This document shows positions 8,910 to 17,672 of a DNA stretch of 64,000 nt, one piece after another. The stretch comes from JBDLID01 sp039715055. GTDB lineage: Bacteria; Desulfobacterota; Desulfobulbia; Desulfobulbales; Desulfocapsaceae. The position numbers and the translations under genes were made by a program. Below the pieces are notes generated by a model. It searched no databases. It saw only the letters and a program-made list of their open reading frames with translations, and had not been told where the DNA came from. Location of the stretch: positions 20,810 to 84,809 of the forward strand of contig JBDLID010000001.1 in assembly GCA_039715055.1 (NCBI GenBank). The letters run 5' to 3'. How positions within the stretch are numbered: the first letter of the stretch is position 1; each line of letters opens with the position of its first letter.

Positions 8910-9311
8910 ATGACTAAGAAAAACGACCTTCCAGAGCGTGACCAGAACAATTCCGGGATGGGTGGACGGGTAATGAAGCTGGCGCCAGCTGTGGACATTT
9001 ACGAAAACGAGGAAGAGATCCTGCTCCATGCCGATCTCCCGGGCGTGGCCAGAACGGATATCTCCATAGAAATTGATGACGGTAAGCTGAGCGTCAGCGG
9101 ACAGCGAAAGCTGACCGGCAACGGCGCCCTGATAAGCAGCGAGTTTACCAGCGCCGAGTTTACCAGGACTTTTTCAATTTCCAAAGAAATTGATGTTGAA
9201 AAGATCAACGCAACCCTTGAGCTGGGAGTCCTGAAACTCCATCTACCGAAATCCGCCTCAGCCCGACCGAGAAAGATCGAGATTCAATCAGCGAGCAACA
9301 GTGTTCACTAA
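8910..9311 (+). CDS. Small heat shock protein, Hsp20 family (second copy)
   Basis: A 133-residue Hsp20 paralogue. The alpha-crystallin domain runs from about residue 25 (APAVDIYENEEEILLHADLPGV) to the closing ELGVLKLHLPKS motif. Unlike the first copy it has a short hydrophilic N-terminal arm. The two Hsp20 proteins are clearly different in sequence, so they may form mixed oligomers, as in other bacteria with tandem hsp20 genes. It probably shares the transcript of the first copy. GGAG precedes the start. Confidence 0.93.
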   Translation: MTKKNDLPERDQNNSGMGGRVMKLAPAVDIYENEEEILLHADLPGVARTDISIEIDDGKLSVSGQRKLTGNGALISSEFTSAEFTRTFSISKEIDVEKINATLELGVLKLHLPKSASARPRKIEIQSASNSVH

Positions 9312-9409
9312 TCCACGGTAACAGCTTTACATACATCTCTTTGTTTTATGGGTGGAAGAGGGGCGACCTCTTTCACCCGTTTTTTCTCCGGAAACATTAA
9401 GCCGCCATT

Positions 9410-11920
9410 CTACTGTGGTTTTGACGCCCTCCCCTCAACCGGCACCTGCCAGATCTCCTCGGCATACTCCCTGATGGTTCTGTCTGAAGAAAACTTACCC
9501 ATCTTGGCCACATTGAGGATGGCCGTCTCGGTCCATCTGCGCTGGTTGAGAAATGTCTCATTGACCCTCAACTGGCAGTTGATGTAGGATTCGAAATCAA
9601 GCATCAGCAGGTAATGATCATGGGGGTTCATCAGGCTTTCTACAATGGGCTTGAACAGATTCTTATCCCCGCGGCTGAACGCCCCATCCCTGATACATTC
9701 AATGACCTGGGCGATCTGATCGTTTTCAGCACAGATGGAAGCCGGTGTCCGGCTGATATTGAGCCTTTCATTTTCCGCCTCTTCAGCGGTGAGCCCGAAG
9801 ATAAATATATTTTCCTCACCCACCTCCTCACGAATCTCGATATTGGCCCCATCCAGAGTACCGATGGTGAGTGCCCCGTTAAGTGAGAACTTCATATTAC
9901 CGGTTCCCGAGGCCTCTGTGCCGGCGGTTGATATCTGCTCGGAAAGATCTGCTGCCGGCATGATCACCTCGGCCTTTGAGACATCATAATTTGGGATAAA
10001 TACCACCCGCAGCTGATCGCGAACCCTGGGATCGTTATTGACGACGGCAGCCACAGATGTAATCAGCTTGATGATCAGCTTGGCCTTCCAGTATGAGGGA
10101 GCGGCCTTGCCGGAAAAAATCACCGTCCGCGGGGCAAGGACCATATCGGGATTTCTGATCAATCGATGGTAAAGATAAATGACATGGAGACAGTTGAGCA
10201 GCTGGCGCTTATACTCGTGGATTCGTTTGACCTGAACATCAAACATGGAGTCGGGGTCGACACTGAGACTGCACTCTTTTTCAATCAGATGAGCGAGGTT
10301 GACCTTATTGGCCTGTTTGATCTGCTGCCATTCCCGGATAAAATCATCATCTTTGGCCAATGGAATCAGCTCTTCGAGCTGGTCAAGATCGACAACCCAG
10401 TCAGATCCGATATGTCTTGAGATGAGTTCTGCCAATTTATGATTCGACTCGAGCAGCCATCTTCTTGGGGTGATGCCGTTGGTCTTGGAGTTGAACTTAC
10501 CAGGGTAGAGACGGTGGAATGAGTTGAAAAGTTTCTCTTTGAGCAGCTGGGTATGCAGTGCAGCCACCCCGTTAACCGAGTGACTGCCGATAATTGCCAG
10601 GTTGGCCATCCGCACCCTTTTCTCCGGTCCCTCCTCGAGGATCGAAAGCTCCTGAATCGTGTTCGCATCACCGGGAAACTGGAGCGCAACCATATCGAGA
10701 AACCGGCGGTTAATCTCATAGATAATTTCAAGATGGCGGGGCAGCACCCTGCCCATCATCTTCACCGACCATTTCTCCAGCGCCTCGGGCATCAGGGTAT
10801 GATTGGTATAGGCAAAGGTGTTGACACAGACATTCCACGCCTTTTCCCAATTCAGTCCCTCGTCATCGAGGAGGAGGCGCATCAGCTCGGGGACGGCAAT
10901 GGCCGGGTGGGTGTCATTGAGGTGGACGGCTACCCGGTCGCTGAACTTACTGAAGTTGCTGTGCTTCTTCTTGTAACGGCGCATGATGTCCTGAAATGTG
11001 GCCGCCACAAAGAAATACTGCTGCTTGAGACGCAGCTCCTGTCCGGCCAGGTTATGGTCCGGCGGATAGAGCACCTTGGAAATGGTCTCGGAACTTACCT
11101 TGGACTGAACCGCACCGATGTAGTCCCCCCTCCCGAAAAAGCTCAAGTCAAGTTCCCTTGAGGCCCGTGCCGTCCAGAGCCGCATGTTGATGATATGATC
11201 ATTTTTATACCCGGGCACCATGATGTCGCACGGCATGGCCATCACATCTTCCGTATCGATCCACTTCACCCGGTATCTGCCGTTCTCATCCTGATAGCTG
11301 GATACCTTGCCGTAAAAATGGACTGGAAATACCGGTTTTCTACGTTCAAACTCCCATGGCGTCCCGTAGCGAAGCCAGTTGTCCGGACTCTCGACCTGGT
11401 AACCGTCGATGAGCTGCTGAAAAAAAAGCCCGTACTCATAGCGAATGCCGTAGCCGTATGCCGGAATCTTAAGGGTGGCGATGGAGTCCATGAAACAGGC
11501 TGCCAACCTGCCGAGGCCACCGTTGCCCAGTGCTGCATCCTCTTCCTCCTCCCGCAGATCGCCAAGCTCAAATCCCAACTCCTCCACTGCCTGTCTTGCC
11601 TTGTCATAGAGCCCGAGATTGATGAGACTGTTGCCCAGTGAGCGGCCAATGAGAAATTCCAGGGAAAGGTAATAGACCCTCTTCTTTTTCTTGTCGTAAA
11701 AGGTCTTCTGGGTTTCAATCCACTTTTCGGTCATGATGTCGCGTACCGTATAGGCCAGGGCCTTATAAACGTCACCATTACCTGCCCTTTCCGGGTCACG
11801 GCCCTGGAAACTGAGGAGGTGGTGATGAATCGCTTTTTTCAACCCCTCCACGGTGGTGGGGAAAAAACTTTGACCACTTTCCGGACAATCTGATTCTGTA
11901 CCGTTTTCTACTTTTTCCAT
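9410..11920 (-). CDS. glgP: Glycogen/alpha-glucan phosphorylase
   Basis: An 836-residue family 35 glycosyltransferase releasing glucose-1-phosphate from glycogen or maltodextrin. The pyridoxal-phosphate site is present near residue 680: EASGTGNMKFSLNGA with its Lys, followed by GTLDGANIEI. Other conserved blocks are DAALGNGGLGRLAACF near 120 and HLNDTHPAIAVPEL. Length is normal and no domain is missing. It is a single gene with no other glycogen genes in the window. The substrate (glycogen or maltodextrin) cannot be fixed from sequence alone. Confidence 0.95.
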   Translation of the reverse strand: MEKVENGTESDCPESGQSFFPTTVEGLKKAIHHHLLSFQGRDPERAGNGDVYKALAYTVRDIMTEKWIETQKTFYDKKKKRVYYLSLEFLIGRSLGNSLINLGLYDKARQAVEELGFELGDLREEEEDAALGNGGLGRLAACFMDSIATLKIPAYGYGIRYEYGLFFQQLIDGYQVESPDNWLRYGTPWEFERRKPVFPVHFYGKVSSYQDENGRYRVKWIDTEDVMAMPCDIMVPGYKNDHIINMRLWTARASRELDLSFFGRGDYIGAVQSKVSSETISKVLYPPDHNLAGQELRLKQQYFFVAATFQDIMRRYKKKHSNFSKFSDRVAVHLNDTHPAIAVPELMRLLLDDEGLNWEKAWNVCVNTFAYTNHTLMPEALEKWSVKMMGRVLPRHLEIIYEINRRFLDMVALQFPGDANTIQELSILEEGPEKRVRMANLAIIGSHSVNGVAALHTQLLKEKLFNSFHRLYPGKFNSKTNGITPRRWLLESNHKLAELISRHIGSDWVVDLDQLEELIPLAKDDDFIREWQQIKQANKVNLAHLIEKECSLSVDPDSMFDVQVKRIHEYKRQLLNCLHVIYLYHRLIRNPDMVLAPRTVIFSGKAAPSYWKAKLIIKLITSVAAVVNNDPRVRDQLRVVFIPNYDVSKAEVIMPAADLSEQISTAGTEASGTGNMKFSLNGALTIGTLDGANIEIREEVGEENIFIFGLTAEEAENERLNISRTPASICAENDQIAQVIECIRDGAFSRGDKNLFKPIVESLMNPHDHYLLMLDFESYINCQLRVNETFLNQRRWTETAILNVAKMGKFSSDRTIREYAEEIWQVPVEGRASKPQ

Positions 11921-12092
11921 GACGGATCGTTTCCCCTATGGCAGGTGTTAATGATCGTAAGATGTCCAGACCGGGCAAGTACGCCGGGCCAGGAATAATC
12001 TTGGCAGAAAAGACCTTGCAGATAAAATTTTCAAGGCAACCGGATGTTGACAAATGATATCAAAAACCGGCAACAAGAATCAAAACAATTTC

Positions 12093-12244
12093 GTAACTAT
12101 TCAGCAGCACCCACATTATGGCCGATCAGGCCGCCTCGAGTAGCACAAGTACGCTTCGTCAGCCTGCTTGACCACACTGCGGGCCCTGCTGAACAGTTAC
12201 AGTTCCCTGCTTAGGGACGCGCCAGCTTTACGCTGAATAGTTAC
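12093..12244. mobile_element. IS66-like miniature inverted-repeat element, copy 1
   Basis: A 152-bp non-coding element with 13-bp perfect terminal inverted repeats: GTAACTATTCAGC at 12093-12105 and its complement at 12232-12244. It is flanked by the 8-bp direct repeat ACAATTTC (12085-12092 and 12245-12252). A near-identical copy lies at 58573-58725. Ends beginning GTAA and 8-bp target duplications are hallmarks of the IS66 family, so this is probably mobilised by an IS66-type transposase elsewhere. Internally there is a third end-like sequence (12188-12200, GCTGAACAGTTAC) and a small hairpin, TCCCT-GCTT-AGGGA. Confidence 0.9.
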
Positions 12245-12369
12245 ACAATTTCAAGAACGGACAGGTTGGATGAGAGATAGCACATCTTTTCCCTGCACCG
12301 GTGACGACCTTTTTTCGTCTGAATTTTCTACCTGTTGGTGTCGGGAAAGTTTAAATCAGCAATATGATA

Positions 12370-12398
12370 TTGTGGTCACCAGCAGAGCAGGGTATAAA
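12370..12398 (+). promoter_or_regulatory. Candidate sigma70 promoter for the outer membrane protein gene
   Basis: TTGTGG (12370-12375) and TATAAA (12393-12398) are spaced by 17 bases, about 90 bases before the start codon at 12489. Confidence 0.45.
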
Positions 12399-12488
12399 AA
12401 GTGAACAATAAACGTAACTACCCAGTGTCTTCACAAATTTTGGCTAAACCAAGCTCTGTAACTGTTATCTGAGACCTAAGGAGAAAAG

Positions 12489-13268
12489 ATGAAAGTATGG
12501 CTGATAATCATAAGCATGCTGGCGATACTGCCCTGGTCGGCTTCAACGGCCCGGGCAGATATCTTTCGGTTGGAGTTCGGCATCGGCTTCTGGCAGACAG
12601 ACCCCAGCGGTACAATCACCCACAACTCCGAGCCGGGCTTTGATGTTGACGACACTGGAGGATTTTCTGACAAGGACGAATACTCACCCTTCCTGTGGGC
12701 CTATCTCAAACATCCGGTGCCGCTTGTGCCAAATGTTCGCCTGGAACTCCTGGATATTGACTTCAGCGGCTCGATCAACCAGCCGCTGGCCTGGAACGGG
12801 ACAGAGTATGACAGCGGCCGCAACGAGCTGATGATGAATCAGGCAAGCGCCGCTTTCTATTACAATCTGCTGGACAACTCGTTCTGGCTGACACTTGATC
12901 TCGGACTTGACTTTAATTACTTAAACGGTGACTACAGGATTCTGCCCGACGATGAAACAAAGCAGGGTGTCCATGATGATTTTTCAATGCTGCTGCCCAT
13001 GCTCTATGTCAGGACAAGGGCAGAAATTCTCGAAACCGGGCTCGCTGTCGAGGCCATCGGCCGTGGAATCGGCTACAGCGGGACAGCCTTTTATGATTTC
13101 CAGATCAAGGCTGACTACAGCCTGAACCTCCTTGAACTCGTCGCGGTTGGGTTTGAACTTGGCTACCGCTTCCAGAGTATTGATCTCAATTTTGACGATC
13201 ACGGTATGGATGCCATCATAGATACCGACTTTGCAGGTTTTTTCTCCGGAGTCTGCATCCGTTTCTAA
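12489..13268 (+). CDS. Outer membrane beta-barrel protein (TIGR04219-like)
   Basis: A 259-residue exported protein. The N-terminal signal peptide ends near STARA-D (about residue 24). The mature part has alternating hydrophobic/polar strands rich in aromatic residues and Asp/Asn turns, and it ends in Phe (CIRF), the classic barrel signature. Segment patterns such as EFGIGFWQTDPSG at the start and VGFELGYRFQSIDLN near the end resemble the TIGR04219 family of proteobacterial outer membrane proteins of unknown role. AAGGAG lies just before the ATG. A different barrel gene follows on the same strand after a 294-base gap. Confidence 0.75.
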   Translation: MKVWLIIISMLAILPWSASTARADIFRLEFGIGFWQTDPSGTITHNSEPGFDVDDTGGFSDKDEYSPFLWAYLKHPVPLVPNVRLELLDIDFSGSINQPLAWNGTEYDSGRNELMMNQASAAFYYNLLDNSFWLTLDLGLDFNYLNGDYRILPDDETKQGVHDDFSMLLPMLYVRTRAEILETGLAVEAIGRGIGYSGTAFYDFQIKADYSLNLLELVAVGFELGYRFQSIDLNFDDHGMDAIIDTDFAGFFSGVCIRF

Positions 13269-13562
13269 CCATTCAAACAGGGAAGTACTCTGTCTTCCGA
13301 CATAATGATGGACAGCAGACAGAGTGTCACTCCACCTGGGCCACGGTCAGAGGCCGTTTCTCCATGTCGGATTTTCCTCAAAATAAAAACTGTTTTCATC
13401 CATCAGGTTTTTGCCATATATTTATATCATCAATTAAACGTATATTTATTGTCTTTCCGTAAAAACACGATAATAAAACAGCCCTCACTCTCAATAATCA
13501 CAGCGGCCACCACACAAATGAGATTGAGGACAGGAATCAACCAGGGGCCGAAGGAAGAAAAA

Positions 13563-14204
13563 ATGAGCAGAAGACTGTGCAGTATCCTCGCCATGGCAAT
13601 ACTCAGTCTGACAATTGCAGTGACCGCTGGTGCAGAAACCCTCCTCGGTACAAACTACATAGGTGGGTCTATCGGCTACGTTGAATACGGCAACGAGTAT
13701 CGTGACAGGGTATTTGGCAATGGTACCGATATGGGGGTTGTCGGCAACATCAACCTGGCCGAATCCATTGATCTGAACCTGAGTGCCAAATACGAATGGA
13801 CGGACGGTGACGATGCCGGGCTTGATACTGAAAGCACACTTTTTCTGGCCGTGGCAGACCTTGTCTATTTTTTTAATACCGGTGAAAGGCTCAAGCCGTA
13901 TATCAATGCAAGCCTCGGTGGGGTCTATGTGGAAGCTGAGGCATCAGGACCTGGTCTTCATGCCCAGGACGACGAGACCAGACTTGCCTTTGGGGGCGGA
14001 GGCGGAGTTGAATTTGAGGCGGGTGAGTCAGTGCTTCTGAGACTCGGGCTGGATTACCTCAACATGGATGAGGTGGAAAACATTGACCTGACGACGTCTC
14101 TAGGGTTCTGGTTTACTAAAAAAATTCTGGGAGCTGTCAGTGCAACCTATGATTTCGACACCGAAAACAGTCGGGCCGGAATCAAACTGATTATAAAGCT
14201 CTGA
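13563..14204 (+). CDS. Outer membrane beta-barrel protein
   Basis: A 213-residue porin-like barrel, starting at the ATG at 13563. An upstream in-frame ATG at 13305 would add 86 residues without coding character. The chosen start has GAAGGA upstream and opens a proper signal peptide ending at VTAGA-E. The mature region has repeated amphipathic strands (YIGGSIGYVEYG, ADLVYFFNTG, YINASLGGVYVEAE, VLLRLGLDYLNM), a glycine-rich turn FGGGGGVEFEAG, and an OmpW/OmpA-barrel-like layout. Function unknown. The preceding 294-base gap shows an AT-rich stretch suited to a promoter. Confidence 0.75.
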   Translation: MSRRLCSILAMAILSLTIAVTAGAETLLGTNYIGGSIGYVEYGNEYRDRVFGNGTDMGVVGNINLAESIDLNLSAKYEWTDGDDAGLDTESTLFLAVADLVYFFNTGERLKPYINASLGGVYVEAEASGPGLHAQDDETRLAFGGGGGVEFEAGESVLLRLGLDYLNMDEVENIDLTTSLGFWFTKKILGAVSATYDFDTENSRAGIKLIIKL

Positions 14205-14228
14205 AAACCCTCGACCACAGTTCTCCTG

Positions 14229-15071
14229 CTACCGTCCACCATCAGCTGCAACCCTTTCAATAGCGGAGAGTGCCTGCTCCGGGTTGTCATACACAAGACG
14301 AAAGCAGCGGGCGGAGCGGGAAAGGTCTAACAGCCTGGAGATGGTCTGTTCTTTTTCTGCATCATAACGGACACATTGGCTCAACAGCAGCCGGGTTGCC
14401 GTCATCGTTGAAACTTCCTCCATAAGCACACCGGTCGATACCCCCTGCAAGTATTCAGGAAAAATCAGTGTATTGACCGGGATCGGTTCATCACTGACCT
14501 GATCTGAAGAAATCCGGATATCGTCCTTCTGCTGCCTCAGAAACAAACCCCAGCCTCCGCTGTTTTCTGGAGAAACCCGCCTCACTGATGGGGGAAAGGG
14601 GAAGGGAACAACACAGTTGAGAGACGGGTCAAGCGGAACGATGTCATCTGTAAGGTAACGGCAGCCCCGATCAACAAGCCCTGCCGTTAAACTGCTCTTG
14701 CCGACACCTGACTGACCGGGCAGCAGTACAGCCCGCCCCTCATAAGCGGCCCCACCGGCATGGAGCCAGAGCAGCTCCGGACACGCTGAGACAAAGCTGT
14801 CTGTCACCCACTCCCGCACATGGTGAAGGAGATTGGAAAGAGGCCCCTGTTCATGTCTTTTGCCATACTCCTCCAGCTCAAAAAACTCATCTCCAATCCT
14901 GCGCAGATGCAGTTCCAACAAAATTTCACTGCTGCCGGGATCATCACTGAGCAGGTGGAAAAACAGGTCATGAAGCGGCTCCGCCAGCTCCGGTGTCTGG
15001 GCCCGGACCGTCACCTGCCACCCATTGAACACCACATTCAGCCTGTGCGGGAAATCAAGACCGTATATCAC
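14229..15071 (-). CDS. HprK-like kinase of a peptide-maturation cluster
   Basis: A 280-residue protein with a P-loop GQSGVGKSS at 119-127 followed by LTAGLVDRGCRYLTDD (Asp142-143), the arrangement of the HPr kinase C-terminal domain. It lacks the N-terminal regulatory domain and the HPr substrate is not nearby. Relatives occur in RiPP clusters such as lasso-peptide loci, where they phosphorylate the precursor or assist its processing. The GTG start is 3 bases after the stop of the PqqD-like gene, so the pair is translationally linked. It is the last gene of the six-gene cluster. Its likely target is the His/Asp-rich protein at 15418-16104, by inference. Confidence 0.8.
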   Translation of the reverse strand: MIYGLDFPHRLNVVFNGWQVTVRAQTPELAEPLHDLFFHLLSDDPGSSEILLELHLRRIGDEFFELEEYGKRHEQGPLSNLLHHVREWVTDSFVSACPELLWLHAGGAAYEGRAVLLPGQSGVGKSSLTAGLVDRGCRYLTDDIVPLDPSLNCVVPFPFPPSVRRVSPENSGGWGLFLRQQKDDIRISSDQVSDEPIPVNTLIFPEYLQGVSTGVLMEEVSTMTATRLLLSQCVRYDAEKEQTISRLLDLSRSARCFRLVYDNPEQALSAIERVAADGGR

Positions 15072-15074
15072 TGC

Positions 15075-15362
15075 TCAGGCCAGCTCGATGAGTTCACGCG
15101 AGGATAGTTCAAGCAGGGCTGTTACGACATCATCAAACAGCAGTGTCCCCTCGACACCGTAACGTGCGCCCAGTCTGGTGGTAATCGCCTCCAGGCTGGC
15201 CTTGCCGTCGCACAGCTGCCACACCTCTGCAGCCGACTGGTTGAGTACCGTGGCCTCATCCCGGAGCGGGTGATAGAGCAGTACTTCGCCGTCTTCCTCA
15301 AACTCCTTGACGTCACATCGTCGTGGACATGTTTCCATGTCGAGCTGTGCGGCTGGCAACAT
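15075..15362 (-). CDS. PqqD-like peptide chaperone
   Basis: A 95-residue PqqD-family protein: YHPLRDEATVLNQSAAEVWQLCDG followed by a winged-helix-like tail (FDDVVTALLELSSRELIEL), the RiPP recognition element fold. In PQQ and other radical SAM systems this small protein binds the leader of the precursor and presents it to the maturase. It sits directly after the exported His/Asp-rich gene and before the kinase. Start uncertain: an ATG eight codons further in is also possible, and neither has a strong ribosome site. Confidence 0.85.
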   Translation of the reverse strand: MLPAAQLDMETCPRRCDVKEFEEDGEVLLYHPLRDEATVLNQSAAEVWQLCDGKASLEAITTRLGARYGVEGTLLFDDVVTALLELSSRELIELA

Positions 15363-15417
15363 ACTAATTTTTCAAGGTACCCTGCAGCTACAGCCCTGTT
15401 GACATGAAAGGCTGTTG

Positions 15418-16104
15418 TTAATAATCAATGTGGGAATCATTGTGGGAATCACTGTGGGGTGGGGTCACATCTGAATAACTGTCATGGTGGGATGCATCGC
15501 TGTAGTCATGGTGGGTATCGTAATACATGTCGTCATGGCCGTCCTGGTGGTCGGTATGTCCAATGGGTTTATCCGTGTCGGTGTGATCCTTATGGCCGCC
15601 ATCCTTGTGATCGTAATAGAGGGAGTCATCATGCGAATCGAGATGGTCATCATGATCCTCATGGGCGTCATTATGAGCATCAAGATGAATGCCTCCGTCA
15701 GAGTGGTCCGAGTGGAGGTCGCCGTGGGGAAGGTCGGTGTGGACAGGAACCCGATCCAGGTGAAGATCAATATGATCAGGAAGAGAATCGGAGTGATCAC
15801 TATGAACTATATCATCATGAACAGCGTCAGTATGGGGTTTCTCTGCATCCGTGTGATCACTGTGACTATGGTCGTCATGGACAGCATCAGTATAAGGATT
15901 TTCCCTGTCCGTGTGATCCCCGTAGCCGTCACCGTGAGGTCCGGGAGACTGGGCCATTGCCCAAGGAATCGGAAGAGAGACGATCACCGGCACCGCCCAG
16001 CCGGCATGAAGCAGGGTCCGGCGGGTAAACTCGGCCTTACGTTTTTCTCTCTCAGCCCTGTTTGGCAGCCTTTTGCCGTGCTTGTTCCTGCTCTTGTCAA
16101 CCAT
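15418..16104 (-). CDS. Tat-exported His/Asp-repeat protein, probable maturation substrate
   Basis: A 228-residue protein without known relatives that I can name. The first 51 residues are a basic stretch plus a twin-arginine signal (TRRTLL at 27-32, hydrophobic 35-48, cleavage likely after AMA at 51). The mature part is almost only His, Asp, Ser, Thr, Gly and Tyr, built from HxD units. A 20-residue unit DHTD...TDAVHDD..HS occurs twice in tandem (63-82, 83-102) and then decays. GAGGGG lies five bases before the ATG. Its place between a radical SAM/methyltransferase pair and a PqqD/kinase pair makes it the likely substrate. It may bind metal after export. Confidence 0.8.
   Translation of the reverse strand: MVDKSRNKHGKRLPNRAEREKRKAEFTRRTLLHAGWAVPVIVSLPIPWAMAQSPGPHGDGYGDHTDRENPYTDAVHDDHSHSDHTDAEKPHTDAVHDDIVHSDHSDSLPDHIDLHLDRVPVHTDLPHGDLHSDHSDGGIHLDAHNDAHEDHDDHLDSHDDSLYYDHKDGGHKDHTDTDKPIGHTDHQDGHDDMYYDTHHDYSDASHHDSYSDVTPPHSDSHNDSHIDY
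15799..15918 (-). repeat. Two 60-bp tandem repeats in the His/Asp-rich gene
   Basis: Residues 63-82 and 83-102 of the exported protein match at most positions (DHTD, then P, TDAVHDD and HS). A shorter third unit starts at 103 (DHSD). Confidence 0.8.
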
Positions 16105-16157
16105 GGTTACCCCTCACAGGTACAAAACGCACCCGCTTGATTGGTTATTGGAAAAAC

Positions 16158-17672
16158 TCAGCCCTTAACAAATCTCGCCAGCCCGACAGTCCCTGACGGA
16201 TGCTCCTCAAGCAGCTCAAGCCCTGTCTTTTCAGCAAGACCCGCCAGGCCGTCATGTCCGGTCAACCACTCCCCATAGCCGTAGATAAGGAGGTATTCAA
16301 AATGACCGGAAAGCCAATTCTTAAGCCGGGCTGCCTTTGTTGCTGTGACCTCAAGCAGCCGGCCGGGCATGAAAATGATTATACTATAGACGGTGTCCAT
16401 GTCCATAGGGATTCCGTCGAACATGGAGCCGGCCAGGAAATTTTGTTTAAACTCAGGTAACAGTTCTCCTGCATGGGCCACTCTTTCCGCTTCAAAATCG
16501 ACCCCGAAAGGGATCACACCAGGCCTCTGGTCCCTGATCTTATTGAGCAGCACCCCATTGCCGCACCCCAGATCAAGCACGGTGCCGCTGTCACCAAGCA
16601 GTTCAACGGCAAGCTCGACGATTGGTCGCTGGGCCTCGTCCATGGCAGCCCGGGTGGAAAAACCGTTATCTGCAGCATACCAGTCCGGTACAACCGTTTC
16701 CTCTTCGATGGGGTTGGAGAGCCCTTTCGCAAACCCGGAAGAATCGGTCGCCTTTAGCCCGTTCGGTTCTTTAAATGGAAATACAAGGCCTGAGACAGTC
16801 TCCTCCGGCATTGTATTTCCCAGCTTACGAACAACAAATTTATGGGCTGTGGCATCACTTCTGGTCGACACCTTGAGCACCGGTGTCTTGACCTCGGCAA
16901 TGCCGTGCAGGGCAGACCACTCCACCGGCCATTGGAGGATCTCTTCAAGCCACTCCATCTCCTCAACAAAGCCTAGTTTTCGCCCGACCGTCATCAGTTT
17001 TTCACCAAACACCACTGTTGCCGGGCAGTGGAACGAGCATGGCAGATGGGGCACTGCACGCATCCCTATCCAGCGTAAAAGAATGTTGGCCTGAAGCGGT
17101 GCTCCACCATCAATCTCGACTGTCCGGTCAACATATGTGCCGCTTGCCGCGGCCATGGGCCATGTGGTATCGACCATGTCATAGTCAACCCAGGTGTCCC
17201 TGAAAAATGTCAGGCAGCATGGAGGGTAACCGAGCAGTTTCCCCATTGTCTCGTTGTCACCAGCATCAATTGCCCGTTTGAGCTGAGTAACATTTTCCAG
17301 ACCTCCCACTGCAACCCGGTACTCAAAAGGCTCACCTGACCTGGGAGTGCTCATTGTGCTGGCATAGCTGTGACTGGCAGCAGACATGGCCACGGGCAGC
17401 ATGGCCAGGCCATGTCTTGCCCATTCACCCCCGGCTTCTATGATCCGTTCAGCAGCGACGGTGGTCAGGCAGCAAGGGCGAACACCTGCAAGAATTGAAT
17501 GCCACTCCATGGCTGCCCAGGCCGTGCTGATCCGACCGATACGCGGCTCCCAGACCGCCCGGGTATCGTCACTCACCCAGCTGGTCCGGGTGAAATCAGG
17601 AAGCATATGGCTCAAACGGTCTTCATTATAGCTATCCAGTGCCAACTGCCGACTGTCTAATTTCTGACTCAT
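16158..17672 (-). CDS. SAM-dependent methyltransferase with N-terminal Cys-motif domain
   Basis: A 504-residue two-part protein. The C-terminal third is a class I methyltransferase (TVLDLGCGNGVLLNKI as the SAM-binding motif I). The N-terminal part is unusual: RPCCLT at 66-70, GYPPCCLTFF at 149-157 and PCSFHC at 211-216. These paired Cys could hold a metal or iron-sulfur cluster; the GYPPCC pattern recalls DUF483-type proteins. The start codon overlaps the stop of the radical SAM gene (ATGA), so the two are translated together. It probably methylates the cluster's exported protein; the target residue is unknown. Confidence 0.8.
   Translation of the reverse strand: MSQKLDSRQLALDSYNEDRLSHMLPDFTRTSWVSDDTRAVWEPRIGRISTAWAAMEWHSILAGVRPCCLTTVAAERIIEAGGEWARHGLAMLPVAMSAASHSYASTMSTPRSGEPFEYRVAVGGLENVTQLKRAIDAGDNETMGKLLGYPPCCLTFFRDTWVDYDMVDTTWPMAAASGTYVDRTVEIDGGAPLQANILLRWIGMRAVPHLPCSFHCPATVVFGEKLMTVGRKLGFVEEMEWLEEILQWPVEWSALHGIAEVKTPVLKVSTRSDATAHKFVVRKLGNTMPEETVSGLVFPFKEPNGLKATDSSGFAKGLSNPIEEETVVPDWYAADNGFSTRAAMDEAQRPIVELAVELLGDSGTVLDLGCGNGVLLNKIRDQRPGVIPFGVDFEAERVAHAGELLPEFKQNFLAGSMFDGIPMDMDTVYSIIIFMPGRLLEVTATKAARLKNWLSGHFEYLLIYGYGEWLTGHDGLAGLAEKTGLELLEEHPSGTVGLARFVKG

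Larger units (their letters stand above)
11921..12488. other. Intergenic region between glgP and the outer membrane protein gene
   Basis: This 568-base gap holds the miniature element (12093-12244) and a promoter candidate at 12370-12398. I see no gene in the remaining sequence. Confidence 0.7.

Noticed and set aside
13288..13325. Hairpin after the first outer membrane protein gene as a terminator
   Set aside because: CTCTGTCT and AGACAGAG can pair, but the loop is about 20 bases and no T run follows.
13305..13562. N-terminal extension of the second outer membrane protein
   Set aside because: The extra 86 residues show no coding character, and the ATG at 13563 has both a ribosome site and a proper signal peptide.
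14229..15071. HprK-like protein as a sugar-uptake HPr kinase
   Set aside because: It lacks the N-terminal regulatory domain, and no HPr or other phosphotransferase gene is near; it lies in a maturation cluster.
15484..16140. Long open frame on the + strand over the His/Asp-rich gene
   Set aside because: Its Val/Met/Ile-rich protein is just the complement of His, Asp and Thr codons. The minus frame has a ribosome site, Tat signal and repeats, so it is the real gene.
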